From contig OZ026566.1 of assembly GCA_964020155.1 (NCBI GenBank), positions 1,998,289 through 2,062,288 on the forward strand: a DNA stretch of 64,000 bases, in the 5' to 3' direction. Shown here one piece after another: positions 25,425-39,800 of the stretch. How positions within the stretch are numbered: position 1 is the first letter of the stretch; every line of letters starts with the position of its first letter. This DNA comes from Chondrilla cf. caribensis (Eukaryota > Porifera > Demospongiae > Chondrillida > Chondrillidae). The position numbers were made by a program, and so were the translations under genes. The notes under the pieces are model-generated. The model saw nothing but the letters and a program-made list of their open reading frames with translations. It did no database searches and had not been told where the DNA came from.

Positions 25425-25874
25425 CTGAGTGGACAGTACATTCAACATAGTGAACCAGTACATGCCAATATATGGATAATATCTGAAAACATACCAGTGC
25501 ATTCTTGATCGATGACTGTTGAGACATTTCGTCCCTGTAAGTCCCCATTTATTCCTGTTGATATTATTGGGGTAAACCTTAAATTTGAAATGGGTACTTC
25601 GCCACTACCTCAACAAAATAAAATGGCAGATCAAGGGTCAGCTACGGCAGACTAATTCCAAGCTTCATTTTGTAATACATCATACACCGTTAAATTTCAA
25701 ACTTAATTGTTCCCTATTAAAAGACGTGTCACCCAAAACTTGATGCTGATGGTGACAAGGCAGTTTCAAATTTTGTCTCAACTATCAGCAAGAATGCACT
25801 GGTCAGTGTGTTTCTCATGTTATCTGTATATTCTCATGTACTGGTTCACCATGTTGTATGTACTGTCCACTCAG
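25425..25874. repeat. Inverted repeat, 105-base arms
   Basis: CTGAGTGGACAGTACATTCA at 25,425 faces its near complement ending at 25,874. Similarity continues with small gaps through CCAGTGCATTCTTG to about 25,530 and 25,770. The 240-base spacer has no clear gene. It could be a foldback element or an inverted duplicate of an exon. Confidence 0.65.
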
Positions 25875-26129
25875 AAAGATGTTGCTATTTGAACCAGAAC
25901 AGAAGCAGCAGCGATCTGTCTCACCTTGTCTTTTACAAAGCTGAATCAAGTGACAAGTGTTTCAGAGACTGGTCGATGGACTGCATGGTTTGTAAGCAAG
26001 ACATGAATGACTGTACTTCACATACAGAATACTGACACACTTCCATACACATAAACACAACACACTTGCACATGCAACCTATGTTTGTAAATCATGTATA
26101 CATATCGATAATAGCACGTATGCAAGTAT

Positions 26130-26210
<81 letters not shown>
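26130..26210. repeat. (CA)n microsatellite
   Basis: About 40 CA units. Confidence 0.97.
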
Positions 26211-26216
<6 letters not shown>

Positions 26217-26874
26217 TTTATACTAGACATGTGTACACTGTAGAAACCATCAAACACACAAGTACAAATGTTGATATGTGTGTACATGTCCTCCTCTGTA
26301 TAGAGTCACCCTCACTTGTTGGTTTGTCTGCTAGATCAGTACCAGCCACCATGTTTGGTATACGTAGGACACATCCTTTGTTCCACCCTCACCAGACTTC
26401 TTCTCATGTCCTGGGTTACCACTCAAGATTGACCAGAGGTTCTGAGAACCTCCCGTTGGAGTGTGAGCAGTAAGGATGCGGCCGAATCATTCAACTTCTC
26501 AGAATCATTGGCTGTTTGGAGAATCTGACCCGACAGGAAAACACAAGTATACACATCATAAATCAGTAACACTGCGTATATACAGCACTGTATGTGGCAA
26601 TGCAGCATACTACATGAGACTTGTAACCTGAGGTGTATGCTGAATTAATAAAATCTAGATGTAAAAACACAAAGTCAATGTACAGTGAATTCTTGAATTC
26701 AAGTACTAGCCTCTTTGCTCTTGAAACAAATTAAAGGGAGTAACAAATCGCTGTGGCATGGAGCCTTACTGATACTGAAACAGAACTGGGGTTTAAATCA
26801 CTGAGCAATATAAGCCAGGGGGCCCAAATCATTCTAGTATGAGCTGGGGCCCATAATCATTGAGCACCGTCAAA

Positions 26875-26989
26875 GATTGTAACAGGCAAGACACATGGAA
26901 GGTGCAATATGTCCATTCTGTGTATACTGCCAGTATACGCCAAGCAGCTAATTTAGCACTATTGGCAGTGGACAGAGGTAAAATTCACT
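26875..26989 (+). repeat. Dispersed duplicated segment, copy 2
   Basis: Similar to 19,255-19,374. The frame YVHSVYTASIRQAANLALL is open here. Family unknown. Confidence 0.5.
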
Positions 26990-27445
26990 GTATGGACATA
27001 CGTAGATGTATCAGTATCTATGTACATACATGTTCAGAAGGAAAAAGCCTTGCAAGACGGTAGTACATGTGATGAATATTATTAAAGAATGTGAACTTGA
27101 ATAGCTGATGTACAAAGTTATTCAAGATTTTCTATAGAAGTATAATGAGTATGATGCATCCAACTGTAAGGCTAAGCAAACTCATGATCAGAACGTAAAA
27201 CAACTACATGTACTGTACTTCACTTAAAAACAAATTCACTGCACAAATTTATAATAATCAAGTGAATCCCACTAATATGACAAACCCGAAAGTACGTACT
27301 CTGTTTATGCATAATACAAGCACAAAACTAGCTGGTTTTCACAATAAACATGGCTGCTAAGAGTTCCTCTCGAGTGCCTTTAACATAAGAACATAAGATA
27401 TAGTTCGGAATCTGCATGTACGCTAGTGTCCACATTAATATTTAC

Positions 27446-27582
<137 letters not shown>

Positions 27583-27778
27583 ATGTGCATGTGTGTCTGC
27601 ATTTATGTGCATTTGTGTGTGTGTGCGTGCATGTGTGTTTGTGTGTGCGTGTGTGCATGTGTGCGTGCGTGCATGTGTGTGTGCAGCAGAATTCAACTAC
27701 TACGTACATAATATTATGTAGATTGTATTATCTTGACATTCAGTACCTGATCAAAGTAAATGTCTATATGACCACCAT

Positions 27779-28003
27779 ATAGCATCCGTTACCATAGAAA
27801 CAGTACTATTATACAGCAATTTTATAATGTATAAAGCGCTAGCAACAGTATAAAGCGTTAGCAACAGATGCTATAATGGTTAAGACATGGACACTCGGGC
27901 ATTATGACATATAAAATACACTCGCCCTCGGGCTCTTCGCACCCTCGGGACTCGGTATTTATATGTCATAATGCCCTTGTGCCCATGTCTTAACCACTAA
28001 ATA
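27779..28003 (-). mobile_element. Foldback element, 225 bp, inserted in dynein exon
   Basis: Almost the reverse complement of 44,982-45,208. A palindrome (GTTAAGACATGG... facing ...CCATGTCTTAAC, 27,879-27,994) surrounds the CCCTCGGG-type core at 27,921-27,955. A tail with TAAAGCG and GCATCCGTTACCATAG follows at the other side. TA-rich bases flank both ends. Confidence 0.85.
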
Positions 28004-29948
28004 TACACTGGGACAGCAATGTGCACAGAGCATTCCATGGGATCTTCTCAGGTGGAACATTGGAACGGCCCTGCATATGCAAGTAAGACAAAAACTTTGT
28101 GTGGCACCAAATGTTAAAATTCAATAATACTGCAAATTAGTACTTACGTATATCTTCTTCAATGAAGACCTTACGGAAATAGTGTGGCTGACATAATATA
28201 CCTGTGCTACCATATACAACCAAGCATCAAGTGTGTCACAAGACATCTCCAAGACGGATTCATTGAATGCATACTTCTTAGTCCATCCCAAAGGAACATA
28301 GTGCAATTGTTCTTGAATAATTGCATGTATCCAAGCCAAAATAAAGTACATTTTGGACATTTCAGCAGGTTCCTAACAGGACAAAGGGATGCATACCACA
28401 TTCAAAGAATGTAGACCTGTAATCCTACAATTACTCTCATTATTGGATGTAGTTTTAAATCACAAATCACCTATTAGAACTGTACAGATGTGAAAAACAC
28501 TTGGGACTCTAAACACAAAGATGGACAGGTCGCTAAATCACAATAATAATGAGAACTTGAAGTATTATTTCAACAGATGTGAGATGCATATGAGAATATT
28601 GATACATTGATGCAGTGATGGGATATTTCCTCACCCTAGACATCCTGGATGTTGATACAGTACTGAACTTTCTCAACAAATAAGCTTTCACTCCAGGTGG
28701 AGGCTAGAAGGTCACAATACGTGAAACTCACAACAGGTTTACAGGAACCTATTCGGATGTGTCATGAACATATGTAAGCACATGTGATACATTTGACTAT
28801 GGCAATATCAAAATCAACAGAAGTGACATACTCTGGGGTTGATGGGGAAGAAAAGTCTGAATGCTGAATGAGGTGTTACGGAGTGCAGTTGCTTTTCCAT
28901 CTGCACAAGCCACTGAGGTGCCAGGTGTACATTCTTGCATGAGCATTACCCACCTGTAAGATGGAGTGTTACATACATTATGACCACATCACTTAATCTC
29001 TCAATTTGTAGATGTATGTGCATAAATGTCACACATTATAGACATGACAGAAGCTTGTAGAAATAATACATTTGTTGCAAATTATGTTTTACACAAATAG
29101 GATTGTGTTGACAATATAAAATGAGGAACATGGAAATTAGAGAATACATGTGACATTGTAAGTGTCTTCCATCAAATTCTACTTTGTAGTTTGTTTGATA
29201 CTATGTTTACAAGAATCAATGGGGAAGTTTCATATACTCATCAGTACTGCAGACATGTCTGTTAATACTGGAAACTTAGAAAACAAACGAAACTAACTAC
29301 TTAACAATATTATCACCCCTCAAACAAGTCGGCGCATATCTTTCAGGTGTGGTTTCATTCAGCCAATTTATGAAGTCCTAAAAATAAGGCAATATAGAAG
29401 TATGCGCATCATAATGAAATTGTACAATGAAAGTACTAGAATATTTTGTGACATTGTAGGCAGGTTAATCAAAGGAAGAAGGCTGGTGGTTTATAAAACC
29501 TCTACAGCACACTTGCAATTATTAAGTCATTAACGATGCATCACTCTCTCCATTAACTGATCAAGCCATTTTCCTGTCACCAACAACATCAGCAACAGCG
29601 AACAATGGAGCAATATAACAAATTTGCCATCATATGACACAAGCTAGTTATGTCCCTTCCACACAGGGTGTGCAGCTAATACAGTCACACTTTCAATTAA
29701 TTACCAAGGGCGTCTGTGGAAGAGACATAACTAATACTTACATTCTACAATCACAAAGTGTACACCCTAACTTGCTTTCCAGAAGCAAAGTCCTTCAGAC
29801 CGGTCAAACTTCTAACACTCTCAGCAAGGTGGCACATTGAACCAACCTGTAAATACAGGAGAATACATATGTACAGTCAAAAAATGAGATATACATATGT
29901 AGTATATAGTGATACTGTTGTGTTAACCGTATGCACCATATTGGTACT

Positions 29949-30039
29949 TATAGCCTGCCTATGTGTGCTATAGCAGTAATAAAGTGATAATTGATTGCCA
30001 AAGATAATCAATTATCACTATTCTACAGTTGCACACATA
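29949..30039. repeat. MITE copy, GTTGTAGCCTG family (3 of 4)
   Basis: Shorter copy: TAGCCTGCCTATGTGTGCTA ... TAATCAATTATCAC ... CACACAT. It lies within an intron of the dynein relic. Confidence 0.55.
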
Positions 30040-33000
30040 TAAGTATGTAGCATGCATACATGTAAGGCTATGTATATAAATTTTGAGCAAAGATTAATGG
30101 AAACATGTAGCATTTACATCATGGGAACTGTGTTCAAATCATGGATGTGGGCACACTATCCCCTCTATGCAACATGCTACATTAAACTTACTTGTTCTGA
30201 AGAAAGTCCAGGACAGTTTCTGCTGGTCACCTATTATTAGTGCATCTCTCCCGAAAAGCAAATATTCAAGTTCTTCATTGTAGTCGCATTCTCTGTTTAA
30301 TGTAAGAAACAAAATTAAGATGATATGTATGTACATCATAGTAACCAACATAACATGTCTGAAGATGGACAACACTACTTACAATCAGGCATAACCTACT
30401 CATACAGGACAGGGAGTCATATGTATCTACTCACAAAGTTCATGCATGACCTACTGTTTCAATCCATACATGAAAGGTACTGAACAAAAATCAAACCACT
30501 ATTCCTACCACATCATAGACTGCATCCAAGATTCAATAGTATAGGTGTTAAAAATGCAAAACCAACATTAATTACTCAAAATACAATTAGTTGGGCACAC
30601 ACTGGTAAGATAATTACAGATTAAGGGAATATTGAAAAAATATCTTATCTAAACAAACACTGAAGTGTGTGATAAGAAGTGTACAGTACATAGATACACA
30701 CAACATACGTACATACTGTACGTTTGTATCTATGCAGCTTAAATCAGAGCATTGGAAATCTTAACAAACCAACTTTGTGTCAATCTTCAGGTGTATTCAA
30801 CTCAGTAACAAAGCAAGGACAATGTGATCATCATGCAGCATACCATGGGCAACTCTGTTGTACACAGTCTGTACCATGAGAGATACAACACTCATACATC
30901 AGTAATAAGAACATGACCCCTGTAAAGTGCACATGTACACACCCAAAACAGCTCCTTGGTTATCGTCTGCAGGCACTTCTTGTGATCAACTATACCCTCA
31001 GTTAGGGGTTACCATTCAAAACATACAGAAACACATGTAGGAAGAACATTAGGGGAAACTGATACAAAAAGTGCACTTGAGACAGTCCCTCAATTGTGAA
31101 GTAAATGGATGAACATGACACTGCAAGTGGTACATATGTATTTCTGAGACACTCGCTTGACCTCTGCCATTACAATGTCAGTTTCCTCCATGACACTTCT
31201 CCAGCTTCTTTCTTCAGATTCTCCAGTTAAATTATAATACTATTATGGGTATATACATATACACATATACAATACTGTCGATGCAATCATTTTCATCTGT
31301 AAAATTAATAGTACATTTCACACATTAATTCACTAAAACTGACTTGCCATGCATGTCCAAGATTCTTCCCTTAACTTCATTCAAGGCAGACAATAAGAGT
31401 TTTTCCAAATGTGTCAGTCTCAACAAGTACTCTCCTTGAAAATTCATCAGATCTGGTCGTTTCTCATCAACATCCTGATGCTCAGCCCTAAGAACTTAAG
31501 CAGATATTACATGGGAGCCCAGATTCGGACAAGACCTTCAATAGACAGTGTTTCACAGGGCTTTACAGCTTCATAGATCCCCTTGACCCAGTGGGTCAGT
31601 TCACATGGACTATACACATAATGTGGTTGCATATTTTGAGTGAAGCATTCCTAAAAATATAAAAGAAATGTAATCCTGGCATGAACACTGTGATCTTCTC
31701 ATTATGTCACTTGAAATTTACCTGTGATGTCAAATAGAAATCAACCATTGCTTCAGTAAGAGGGTTAGCATACATTCTAAACGGAGGCGGCAGTCTCAAC
31801 ATGGCACAATTGAAGGTCCCATAAATTTGCATCAGGGATTGATGACCAAGATAGTCCTCATACACAACTGGAACATGACGTAAAGACCTAAAGAAAGAGC
31901 AAAAAAGGAACTAAATTACGTGGTTTTGGTGTTAAGGAGAAATATGCGTGATTATTTTGTCAAAGTCTTTGTATGTACCTTTGAGACATACGTAGGCTTT
32001 TGGCCCGGGTTAGTGGGTGGATTACAAGCACCAACAAACTGAACATGCTCCAATTTGATCAAGTGCAATCAGTAGTCCTGTAGAAACCACCATGCTCTAC
32101 AATTTGCCTCATAAATGATATCGCTCTCTGGGTACCTATTTAATAAACATATGCAAAGAAAATTGGATATGATTCTTCAAGTAGGAGGAAATTAAGGATG
32201 GCTTCTTACATACCATATTTATCCAAATTAGGCAGGTTAATTTCATCACAGAAAAATACAAGCCATTTTCCAATTTGGATAGGTGCCATAACCATGCCAT
32301 AGGGAGTTTCTAAATTCACAATAATATTGGTCAAAGGTCTTCAGTAGCAGCTCTGGAGTTGTGGCCCTTTAGAATTTCAGGCCAATAACCTATGAGAAAT
32401 ATTAATGTGAGAGGAATAAATGCATATACATACATATGGGATATGATATTGTCTATTCCCTATATACACTAGGGAGCATACAAATTTGATAGTCTACTGG
32501 GCTCCTTGAAAGGTGGTACAACTTGATCTTATCCTATTATTGTAATTTGAGTGATTTAATTCAATAACTCAAGTTTATCATTACTGAATATACGTGTGGT
32601 CATATATAAGAGTCTGTCAGGTATACGTATTACAGACACATAACAGTGTATTGATGTTGCCACTCACTTGGATGCAATGCTGTGTGTAGTAGATAACAAT
32701 AACATATTCTATTTACATACATGATGTGTATACTATAACACTATACAGTCAGACATCTTTACAGCAGTACTGTTTATAAGGACAGTCTGTTTATAACAAC
32801 ATGACTTGTTGGCACAGATACATTCACATACAAAGTCATCGTATTGGCTGCAAAGCAATCTGGTTATAATGGCAAGGAAAGTGAAGAACCAAGGGTGATG
32901 TGGTAAAGAGGCTTAACTGTACAAGGAGCATACGGTACCAAGAAATGAACACCTTTAACACTACTCACTTCCTAGTCAGGAAATGTTCTCAGGGCAACGA

Positions 33001-35096
33001 GTAGAGTCATTGTCTTTCCACTACCAGGCAGACTACAGAGAACCATTGGTTTGTGTTCAACTAACCATGTATTCAGCATTCATGGCAGACTGTGTCTAGA
33101 GTGGGCACCACTATATCTGGGGATCCAACTATATGTGTTTCTACTACAATTATCAATACAGTAGATTGCCATGTTATCCATTCTCCCTGTATGTTAACCT
33201 GCAAGATGTTAGGTAGTGATAAGTTTACATAGTACCATTAAAAAGGCTGTTAAACATGCACTGCAAAACAGCAATTAACAACAAACCTCATAATCAATGA
33301 TTGCATAGTGGATGCTGATGAAAGAGAAATAGTGGTAACATTTCTTAGGACGTTTCCTAGGTCTTGTCTTGACTTTAGTTTGGTATATCCAGGAAAAGAC
33401 CAAAACAAACAGTAGGTGAGGCTGCAACTGGCATATTGATCTAGTTGATCAGGCTGTAACAAAATGAAAATACACATGTAGATTAGCCATCAAAACAAGC
33501 ATGGTGTGTGCAAGTAGTTTACCTCCATTGGAAAGTCAGGATGGGTCTGATTGTAGCGAAAGACCTTTCCAATAGTCTGGTGGATCATTGAAAACAGTGC
33601 GTTGAGAACTCTCAGTTTGGTGAACTCCATGATGTGGTCCAGTCCTTTGCCATACTTAAGTGCCTTCATGACAAGACCCCCGGAGCCAAAGTGAGAAGAA
33701 ATGATATCGACAAACATCCTTCTGCACCTAAACATCGCGAAGAGAACAAAGAATGTACAGTTACGCAATGTGTATGCTGAAAGCACACAAGATATTGGAA
33801 AATACAGATACAATAAGCCACATGCGTACATGTACATTCATGATGTATTTTGCATAAATACCTATATTGGATAAATAAACATATTCAATAACCTGCATCT
33901 CTGGTGAAAAAACATCAGATTTCCCACGAAAGCGAGCCCCCTTCATCAATAGAAGTGTGACGGAGCGAGTTCAAAACATTCTCAAAAATCATCTCAGACG
34001 TGAGAATTTCTCCACTGAACCAAACCATTCCACACCTACTGACAGTAGCCAGGGTTGCATATTTCAACTTTTAATCTTCAAACATTATACACACCTACAG
34101 GAGCAAAGGACAATTAACAATGAAGACAGTTATAATAACACAATGTCATATTATTCACATATAACATCAACAGGACCTACGTACATTTGGTGGCAGAAAT
34201 AAGCACTCTCCATTTGGCAAAGTTACAAGTTTATTGTCATCCAAAACACTGTTGAGGTGTTGTACCCATTCTGGATCAACACCTCCATCAAAAATTATCC
34301 ACTGCCTCTTGGGAATTTCTCCTCCAACATTATCAGTAATTCTACAAATACATATGACAACAATATAATGAATGGTATTGCTACCTTAAACATATCGATA
34401 TACATACATAACATACCATTTGTGCACACCCAATCAACAACAGAAGGTCAAAGTTTCACAAAATCCAATACAATTCATAATAATTCTACCCCCTCACCCA
34501 TATGTGTACTACGTTGATTTCCACCCATACATTTTGCTTCCATTAAGTCTACAAAATGTTTACCAAAGTACATGTACACATGGGTAACATATATACAAAC
34601 ATCTGTCCAACAATTTGCATGTGAACTCAATTCATGAATTGGGTTATTTTAAGTTTATGAGCAAGATCCTAGAACAACAGATCAGAGCCATTTTCAGGAA
34701 ACCAAATATATTATATGTACACAAGCATAAAAGCTCACAAACCTCCTGTACATGAATGCAGTCCAACTTAATATTGTGTGCGAACGTGCGTGCGTGTGTG
34801 TGCACCACATTATGTTTCCATTGCGAAGCAAACTGTGCTAAAGAATACCTAACATACTTAGAGCGAAATTGGAATGTACATGGAGATAGGTCTATGTACA
34901 GTAAAATCTCATTAATGTATATGTATTTGAACGAATTACGAGCAAACATCGGGCATTCTCTGCATGGGATTATCTTCGATGGAACTTCGGGCTAACTTTG
35001 GTTGGTTATGTATATGTAGAATACTCAGTATCCCTGCTTGAACAAAATTTGAATGACAGGGAATAAAATCACTTCAGAACCGTAGCAATGCGAAAC

Positions 35097-35245
35097 CTCG
35101 GGCTAACTTCGAACGACTTGAACTTCGCAGGTCAAGAAAACTGACTTTGAACACACTTCTTAATTCTTGCCAAATTCGAATATAGACCCTACTTCGGCCG
35201 AACTTCGGGCTAACATCGAATGACTTGAACTTCACAGGTCAAGAA
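35097..35245. repeat. Tandem repeat, 107-base period
   Basis: CGGGCTAACTTCGAACGACT at 35,099 recurs at 35,206 with few changes, and a shorter AACTTCGGGCTAAC lies at 34,983. Two to three units. Confidence 0.6.
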
Positions 35246-35789
35246 GCGAACTTTGCTAAGGAACATGCATACACATTCTAGACGGTTTATGATGCTATCA
35301 GTCCTTATAGCTAACACTAGTGACTGTATAGTGATCAGCTAAAATCTACTACAACTGCAACAAATTGTTGTGACAATTTTAACACAAAACCTAAACAAGT
35401 TGTCGCCTTGACTGCTTATGAAGCTCATGTTTGGAATTGAAAAGGCTCACCTGATTTTAGATGAGATGATAATGGATGGATACATATGAAATTTTACATT
35501 GCATTCGTTTATTTATTCTACCTCTATAGGTGATGATTGCTCTATTCAAATGTATGGACAAGTCAGAAAATACGGAATAACAGAACCCGTCGGCAGTTTG
35601 GGGTCACTTTACCTTTTTATTCGCTTTTCTTTTCCTGTACTGATTGCGATGATGTATTTCAAATTGTTGTATCGAGTTGTATTCGGATGTTACGATGTAA
35701 TTTTCGATCGCGTTTGTTATGCGTTCCGATGATCTTATAACGTATTCGCCGAATCGTGAATGTATTTGTGGTTGTATTTGTGTGTTATA

Positions 35790-35843
<54 letters not shown>

Positions 35844-36199
35844 GGTAGCATAATGTTTTTGCATGTGTGTGTTGGTAGCATGTGTGTGTGTATGTGTGTT
35901 TGTGTGTGCGTGCCCTGAAACAGTCAGTGCTGTGTTGGAATTTACTTTTTGTAGTTATTGTAATCACAATCATTTCACATGTTTGGATGTGTGTATTTGT
36001 GACAGTTTACACGTGTGTGCGAGTACACAGAGTATAGACATACTACAGTATTATGATATTGATGTTTGTGTGTGTGCATGTCTACCAGCGTGTACACTTG
36101 TGTGAAAATATTAATGCTGTACTGACGAGGCTCTGATCGAAGGCCGAAACACTACAATGTTAGTGTCTACAGCTACTTGTGTGTATATTTTTTAGTGGG

Positions 36200-36260
<61 letters not shown>
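35790..36260. repeat. Two (TG)n microsatellites
   Basis: TG runs at 35,790-35,841 and 36,199-36,260 with TG-rich degenerate sequence between. Confidence 0.95.
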
Positions 36261-36262
<2 letters not shown>

Positions 36263-36467
36263 CGTCTGCGTTGGTTGTGGGTATGCATGTTAATAAGTCA
36301 AGTTTGGCTATTATTCAAGGGGTGGGGGTGGGCATTTCCAAATTTCTATCTGTGGAAGGATCCACAGATAGCAATTTGCTTTACCAAGCAAAAACCTGTG
36401 TGCCCGTGGCTAATCTAGCTCATCAGTTGTCCCTACTTGTTTGAGTACTTCTTTTGCCTCTCGAAAG

Positions 36468-36697
36468 GTGTTCAAGGTCACATGGTGTGGAGCAGCAGTG
36501 ACTCCAAGGAACAAGTGTGGGCTGGTCCCCTTTCTGGAGGCTCGGTTGCCGTCATTTTGCTGAACCTAGACGACAGCAACACTTCAACCATCACCACGGA
36601 CTTCAAGACCACTGGTATCCTATCCCAGCAGGCCTCGGAACGTGACCTGTGGCTCCACAAGGATGCTGGAGTGATGTCATGGAAGGTGTCCGTTTGA
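36468..36697 (+). pseudogene. GLA/NAGA-like: Extra copy C of the alpha-galactosidase last exon, inverted and truncated
   Basis: Similar to exon 20073-19799 but on the other strand, with about 150 bases of the upstream intron (from about 36,318). At the site where copies A and B have TAA, this copy keeps TCA (DSNTSTITT). Similarity stops near 36,692 and a new TGA follows after KVSV, so about 18 C-terminal residues are lost. No other galactosidase exon is near it. Confidence 0.85.
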
Positions 36698-36892
36698 AAA
36701 TTTAATAGCAGAGACAAATCGAAGCCGTACTTAGGCCCCAGTGGCTATCCTGGATAAAACACCCAGGGGATCAAGTAAAATCAATAAGAATGTTTAAAAA
36801 TTAACAATTTATTCTTCTGAATAATAATTATTTGTTTCATTGTTTTATATCACATTGTAATGAAAAATTGACAATGTATGAGTGTCTGTTTG

Positions 36893-39800
36893 TCAAAATT
36901 GTTGCAGAGCGAACTGGTTTACTTCAGCCAGGACATCACTTTTGGATTTATACTCTGCTACAACCTGCTGGTAAACATGAGGCAGGTGTTCCAATTTCCT
37001 CTCCATCAGATTCCAATTGTTTGCAATGTAACAGAGAATGATATGACTTAAGTTAGATACACCTACAAAATTAACAACAAAAAAGTAAAAGTGATTTTCA
37101 TGAACATCATGTTTACACAGTGTTAAACTGGTTTCCCCTTTAGTGATTTGAAAAAAATATTATATCCCTCCTACGTAATGGGAACCATACATTTGGTCCT
37201 GGTTTTGTGTAGAGTAAAGGTACGTAGATGACATTTTATGAAAGCCAATATTGTACTACAAGTACATACTGCTACAGTATAGTGCACAAGAGGTACATCA
37301 TGCAATAAAAAGTGATATACATAAGTGGCTTAAATCCTCGCACCACAACAATCATTGACTCTTCTAGCTTACTAAACAGTGTACGTAATTGATAATCTTC
37401 AATGTGTGTCACAGTGTGTGTGCTTATACGGTATCTACTTATATCCTGGTGCATGAGTAATTGATGGGTGGATCAAGAGAAGTGTATGCTGATATATGTG
37501 ATACAGCCCACGTTCTATGTTACTGCTGCAGCAGGCCTAGGCAGGATATACATAGCTATAATTGTACGTACAAAGAGGAAGGAATACTCACCAAACTTCG
37601 ATACATACAAATGCGATAGAGCGCCATATCCCTGTAAGTCTCGAAACAGATTGTACTTGGTACCTCCAAAGATGAATACCTGGGTACCATCTCTACTGTA
37701 CAAGGCAGTGGACGTGTGCCATACTCTTGGCCCAGTTGGACTGTTAACCATCTATATAAGTCATATGCATACAGTATAGCACTTGCTCATAAATGTATAT
37801 AAGTACACTTGTGTAATATAAGTTATATTTGTAGCCTGTCTAGGTGTGTTATAACAGTGATGAAGTGATACTGACGAAAGGTAAAGCAATGCATTCCATT
37901 ATTGTACATTCGACAGGCTACAACTATTATGTAGCATGTACGAATAAAACTGTATAAATTCTCATGCACTGACAGCTTAATTGAAACAATTAACAAGTAT
38001 GCTCATCACACATGAACACACATTTCCTTTCAATCCTCCTGTGATATAACATGCCAAATATATTACGGTAAAGTACATCCATACTATAGATGTATGATTA
38101 GAAAGAGTCTTCTGACAAAAGATTGTTTTCTTCAAAATTCTGATTATTTCCAAAAGATAAACATTGCAGCAGGAAATGCCACCTGTCAAGAGTGACTACT
38201 TCATATCAAATTTACTTTCTCAGTCAGGGTAAGTTATAGAGGTATCATATACATATAAAAGTATGGTAAATTCTCACTGACTAGGTTGATGGACATGATT
38301 CAGAAGTGTAACATGTTCAACTTATGGAGGCTGTTTACATCAAGTGGACTTGTACTCACATTGTAGATGTTAGTACAATGCCTCTTTATAATTAGAAACA
38401 CACTACATATACTCATACAAAGCTTGGCATGTGGGTATAAAGTATGTTTGCAACAAGGTCAAACCTTTTCCCACTTCATTGTATCAACATTCAATATCCA
38501 TGCATCATTGATTGGTTCAGTCTCCCTGTCCATTCCCCAAAAAACAAGAAGCTTTGGCTCCTGAAGACTCAATATATTGTCTGGGTCATGCAGTGATACA
38601 GCGGTATGGAATGACCTGGGAATAGGCCACAGTTCATCAGCAACTGAAGGTAATACAGGTCCTCTCCAGACCTGAAATGACAGAGAAATGAGGAATAGCA
38701 AAAGGAAAGATTATTTAAGGTGTCAAGTCTACTTATTCATACCAGGTCTTTCAAATCCAATATGTAAATATCGTTAACACGTTGAATTCTTTGTCTTCCT
38801 CCAAACAGTACAACACGAGAGGTATCGATTTTGGTGAAAGAGAATGCAGCACACGGAGGCGGCCTGTAACCTGAAGTTGCAACAGGCACCCATTGTGCTG
38901 TGAGTAGATAAGAACAAAACACACTGTGTGAGGTTTTCACATTGTATAAAGTTGGACAAGAGATTGATGCAAAGCTAGTATGGCATTGAATGAGTCATAA
39001 TCAACTTCTCTTATGAAAGAGTCATTCTAATATATTATATTGGAGTTTTATTATTATTATTTTCAGAAATGAAACCTAAATACAGAAATGAAAATACTCT
39101 AAGGCACATCAATACATGTGGATTGATAAATACAAATAAACTTCATTCCACCATTCCTCACAAGTTAATAAGGCAACACAGGGTAAATTGAAATATGCAG
39201 TGGGATACAGTAGGTGCCTTTGAAAGAGTACATTTGAATGGGTATCTTCTGACACAGTTGGTGTCAAGTGGAGTGTCTATGACTTCAAATCAGCTATATA
39301 CGCATGAAAATAATACCTACAATAACACCAACTAAAAGATCAGTGCCAAGAGAGTACTTGATGTGATGAATTCTAAACAATTCCACTTTATCTTGTGATA
39401 AATGTGAATCCATTGATACATTGTACTATATTACATAATATCATACATATATTAACTAGACATGCTTACAATTGTTGATATCCAAGGCATGGAACTCATT
39501 TGTCCACCCTAGACCTGAGAAGCTATCATCGTCCAGACAGAAAGAGGAGTGCGGATCATTTGCCTCGCACTTCTGTGGCATACCATATCCTCCAAACAGG
39601 TATAACTTGTTCTCATATACAACGCAGCCATACTTGTCTTTTTGCATAGGGTGAGAATTAGAATCTTGAGTTTGTACTACATCCAAACGGTGGTTTACTA
39701 GATCAATCTTCCTGAGTGCATTAGAGCGTCCCGATACAGAATAGGAGGCAGTGCCACAGAATCCCCCATAAACGAAGACACATTCATTCACAACGCAACC

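Larger units (their letters stand above)
27744..34345 (-). pseudogene. DYNC1H1-like: Cytoplasmic dynein heavy chain relic, AAA2-AAA3 joined to post-AAA5 region
   Basis: From high to low coordinate: AAA2 ([16 protein letters not shown], about 34,290; [17 protein letters not shown], about 34,000), the following helices (LVMKALKYGK, about 33,660), AAA3 P-loop [10 protein letters not shown] (about 33,030), [13 protein letters not shown] (about 32,250), [10 protein letters not shown] and [12 protein letters not shown] (about 31,830), YVYSP...LVRIWA (31,516). It then jumps directly to [16 protein letters not shown] (31,495), then LLFGRD (30,260), [17 protein letters not shown] (28,900), [17 protein letters not shown] (28,330), EKIPW (28,050) and YFDQ (27,745). 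Lesions include stops at ED*KLKY, FPD*E, LKF*RATTPE and CT*, a four-base insertion in WVML|KNVHLAP (about 28,940) and at least four further frameshifts. A foldback element splits one exon at 27,779-28,003. It cannot encode a motor. Missing AAA4, stalk and AAA5 match the relic at 1-3,959. Confidence 0.9.
34346..36460. other. Region without recognised gene
   Basis: Contains short open frames, a tandem repeat (35,097-35,245), and TG microsatellites at 35,790-35,841 and 36,199-36,260. No further 5' dynein exons were recognised above 34,345. Confidence 0.5.

Noticed and set aside
26423..26608. Possible 3' exon of the dynein relic
   Set aside because: The frame (TANDSEKLND...LLLTLQRE) does not align with the dynein C-terminal region beyond a few residues.
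36832..37041. Plus-strand frame MFHCFISHC...
   Set aside because: It is antisense to the last exon of the kelch gene, which fits by splice phase and length.
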